A stretch of 64,000 nt of DNA from OLB9 sp041392785 (lineage in GTDB: Bacteria > Bacteroidota > Bacteroidia > Chitinophagales > Saprospiraceae). The notes under the pieces are model-generated. The model made no database searches, was not told the DNA's origin, and was given only the letters and a program-made list of their open reading frames with translations. Location: assembly GCA_041392785.1 (NCBI GenBank), contig JAWKLK010000005.1, positions 1 through 64,000 of the forward strand, read 5' to 3'. A program made the translations under genes and the position numbers. The stretch's first letter is position 1, and each line of letters begins with the position of its first letter. Shown here one piece after another: positions 62,663 through 64,000 of this stretch.

Positions 62663-64000
62663 TTGAAGGTAATTTTATATACATATGTTTTATTTATAAT
62701 AGGTTTTTCTAATAGTATTATTGGACAAGAATTGGATTCGATATCTGCACAAAGCATAGATACCATCCCTAATGCAGTATCCATCCCTTTTTCCATGCAA
62801 ATTGATAGTTTTAGTGTTGAAAGTGATAGTACATTGTTACCATACAAGCTTTCAAAAAATGCTTTAGATTCCGAAGTCACTATCAATGCTGGGGATTCTT
62901 CTTGGGTAGACTTGGTCAATAATAAAAAGCATGTCTATGGCAATGCAGAAGTAGAATATGAAAATATAAAATTGACTGCAGATTATATTATTATTAATTT
63001 TAAGGAAAATCTGATAGAAGGATTTTGGTTACCCAAGTCCAATTCTAAACCGACCGACATCAAACCCACTTTTACAGAATCTGACCGAAAATTTACATAT
63101 AATGAAATTAAGTATAACTTTAAAACAAAAAAAGGTCTAGTCAAGCATGCTGTGACAAAAGAAGATGAATTTTACCTTCTTGGTGAAAAGTCTAAATTTA
63201 TAGGAGCCACATTAGACTCAACTGGGGTTGTAATAGAAGATGACAAATTTTATAATGAAGACGTAGTTGTGACTACTTGCAATCACGATCCTCCACACTT
63301 CGGAATCAGGACAAATAAACTTAAATTTGTCCCCAATAAACTAGCGGTCATGAGTGTCGCACAATTAGAGATTGCGGGTGTTCCAACCCCTATCTTTTTG
63401 CCGTTTGGATTTTTCCCGTTGGCCAAAGGAAGGAGTTCAGGTCTGATATTTCCTACTTTCGATTATCAAGAGAGATTAGGATTTGTGATAAGGAAGTTGG
63501 GTTATTATCATCCTATCAATAACAACTTAGACGCAAATATTACTGTAGATTTCAGTACTAGAGGGTATTTTCTTTCTAGACTATCTGCAAATTATAACAA
63601 ACTTTATGCCTTCACTGGGCAATCAACTTTAGAGTTTAGTAATCAAATTTCAGAGAATGCTGAAACGGGAAAGCGCACCAGTTCTAAGTCTTTTTCCATC
63701 AATGTGGTACTCAATCAAGGAGCCAAAGCGCATCCTTATAGAAAGTTGGGTGGTTCAATAAATATCAGTAGTGGAAACCATTTTCAGAATAATTATAGTG
63801 ATTCTAAATCCCAAACCAAAACCGAATACACATCCGCATTTACATATTCGCATTCCATGCCGAGGACACCTTTTAGCTTCAATATGGGTCTAAATCATAG
63901 ACAGAATATTATAACTCATGATCTAGAGATCACTTTGCCTTCTGCACAATTGAATATGAATACGATATATCCTTTTAAGCGCGCAAATAGTACGGAAGAA
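62663..64000 (+). CDS. LptD/OstA-like outer-membrane protein, 5' part
   Basis: It runs off the right edge, with at least 446 residues visible. I read the start as TTG 62663, giving MKVILYTYVLFIIGFSNSIIGQ, a good signal peptide. An in-frame stop at 62648 excludes an earlier start, and the next in-frame ATG is far inside. An OstA-like beta-jellyroll stretch follows (HVYGNAEVEYENIKLTADYIII, DDKFYNEDVVVTTCNHDPPHFGI). The LptD barrel begins after it (PTPIFLPFGFFPLAKGRSSGLIFP, FDYQERLGF). It should insert lipopolysaccharide into the outer membrane. Confidence 0.82.
   Translation, partial: MKVILYTYVLFIIGFSNSIIGQELDSISAQSIDTIPNAVSIPFSMQIDSFSVESDSTLLPYKLSKNALDSEVTINAGDSSWVDLVNNKKHVYGNAEVEYENIKLTADYIIINFKENLIEGFWLPKSNSKPTDIKPTFTESDRKFTYNEIKYNFKTKKGLVKHAVTKEDEFYLLGEKSKFIGATLDSTGVVIEDDKFYNEDVVVTTCNHDPPHFGIRTNKLKFVPNKLAVMSVAQLEIAGVPTPIFLPFGFFPLAKGRSSGLIFPTFDYQERLGFVIRKLGYYHPINNNLDANITVDFSTRGYFLSRLSANYNKLYAFTGQSTLEFSNQISENAETGKRTSSKSFSINVVLNQGAKAHPYRKLGGSINISSGNHFQNNYSDSKSQTKTEYTSAFTYSHSMPRTPFSFNMGLNHRQNIITHDLEITLPSAQLNMNTIYPFKRANSTEE

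Noticed and set aside
62635..62919. 94-residue minus-strand frame before the LptD-like gene
   Set aside because: It is antisense to the clear LptD-like coding frame that starts at TTG 62663.

Overview
The window is AT-rich bacterial DNA with the marks of a Bacteroidota chromosome, probably of the Saprospirales type. The marks are type IX secretion (T9SS) sorting domains of types A and B, a PorP/SprF protein, very large extracellular proteins with cohesin, dockerin, SprB-like and SBBP repeats, Bacteroidota promoters (TTTG-N20-TAnnTTTG), and few Shine-Dalgarno sequences. I see no rRNA, tRNA or CRISPR array.

Layout. (1) 1-5.9 kb, minus strand: a DUF2520 Rossmann protein, CcmF/CcsA and CcmE of cytochrome c maturation, and ArgS. 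(2) 6-14.8 kb, minus strand: PorP/SprF and two giant T9SS cargo proteins with cohesin and dockerin modules. A NarL-type regulator follows at 14.9-15.6 kb. (3) 15.9-21.5 kb, plus strand: a phenylacetyl-CoA epoxidase operon, paaE-tetR-paaA-(S8 protease)-paaB-paaC. It has a clear promoter with a palindromic operator over the start site. A subtilisin-like protease is embedded in it and no paaD follows. (4) 21.6-31.7 kb: IleS, a low-molecular-weight phosphatase, a GT39-like membrane protein, NfeD plus flotillin, Pcm, and a sulfide:quinone oxidoreductase beside a truncated Crp/Fnr-like remnant. (5) 32-56 kb: a two-component-propeller histidine kinase divergent from a LytTR regulator, then a long run of surface proteins (collagen-like/S74 fibre, SBBP/gliding C-terminal protein, trimeric-head/FISUMP fibre, TlpA, MopE-like, CotH). 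(6) 56-64 kb: two secreted or periplasmic proteins, DUF4403, an MCE/MlaD protein, an amidase and the start of an LptD-like outer-membrane protein.

The most interesting region is 35-50 kb, with two systems. First, a perfect palindrome, TCACATCATCATGTGA, occurs three times (35217, 43496, 49584). Each copy is exactly 33 bp upstream of a Bacteroidota -7 element, in front of the LytTR gene and two surface-protein genes. This looks like a small regulon with one activator. Second, the fibre gene at 43629-45836 ends in a C-type-lectin-like FISUMP domain. Its last 75 codon bases (45759-45833) have a gap-free non-coding counterpart 223 bp downstream (45982-46056). The counterpart is packed with AAC/AAT codons, and in its first 39 bases 12 of 13 differences fall on adenines. 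This is the signature of a diversity-generating retroelement variable/template repeat pair, with hairpins just after the variable repeat. No reverse transcriptase lies in the window, so any enzyme would have to act from elsewhere or be lost.

Just downstream, a complete ISKra4-like insertion sequence (1298 bp, 20-bp perfect inverted repeats, 9-bp target duplication, probable -1 frameshift) has split a DUF433 gene. Its DUF5615 partner is itself frameshifted.
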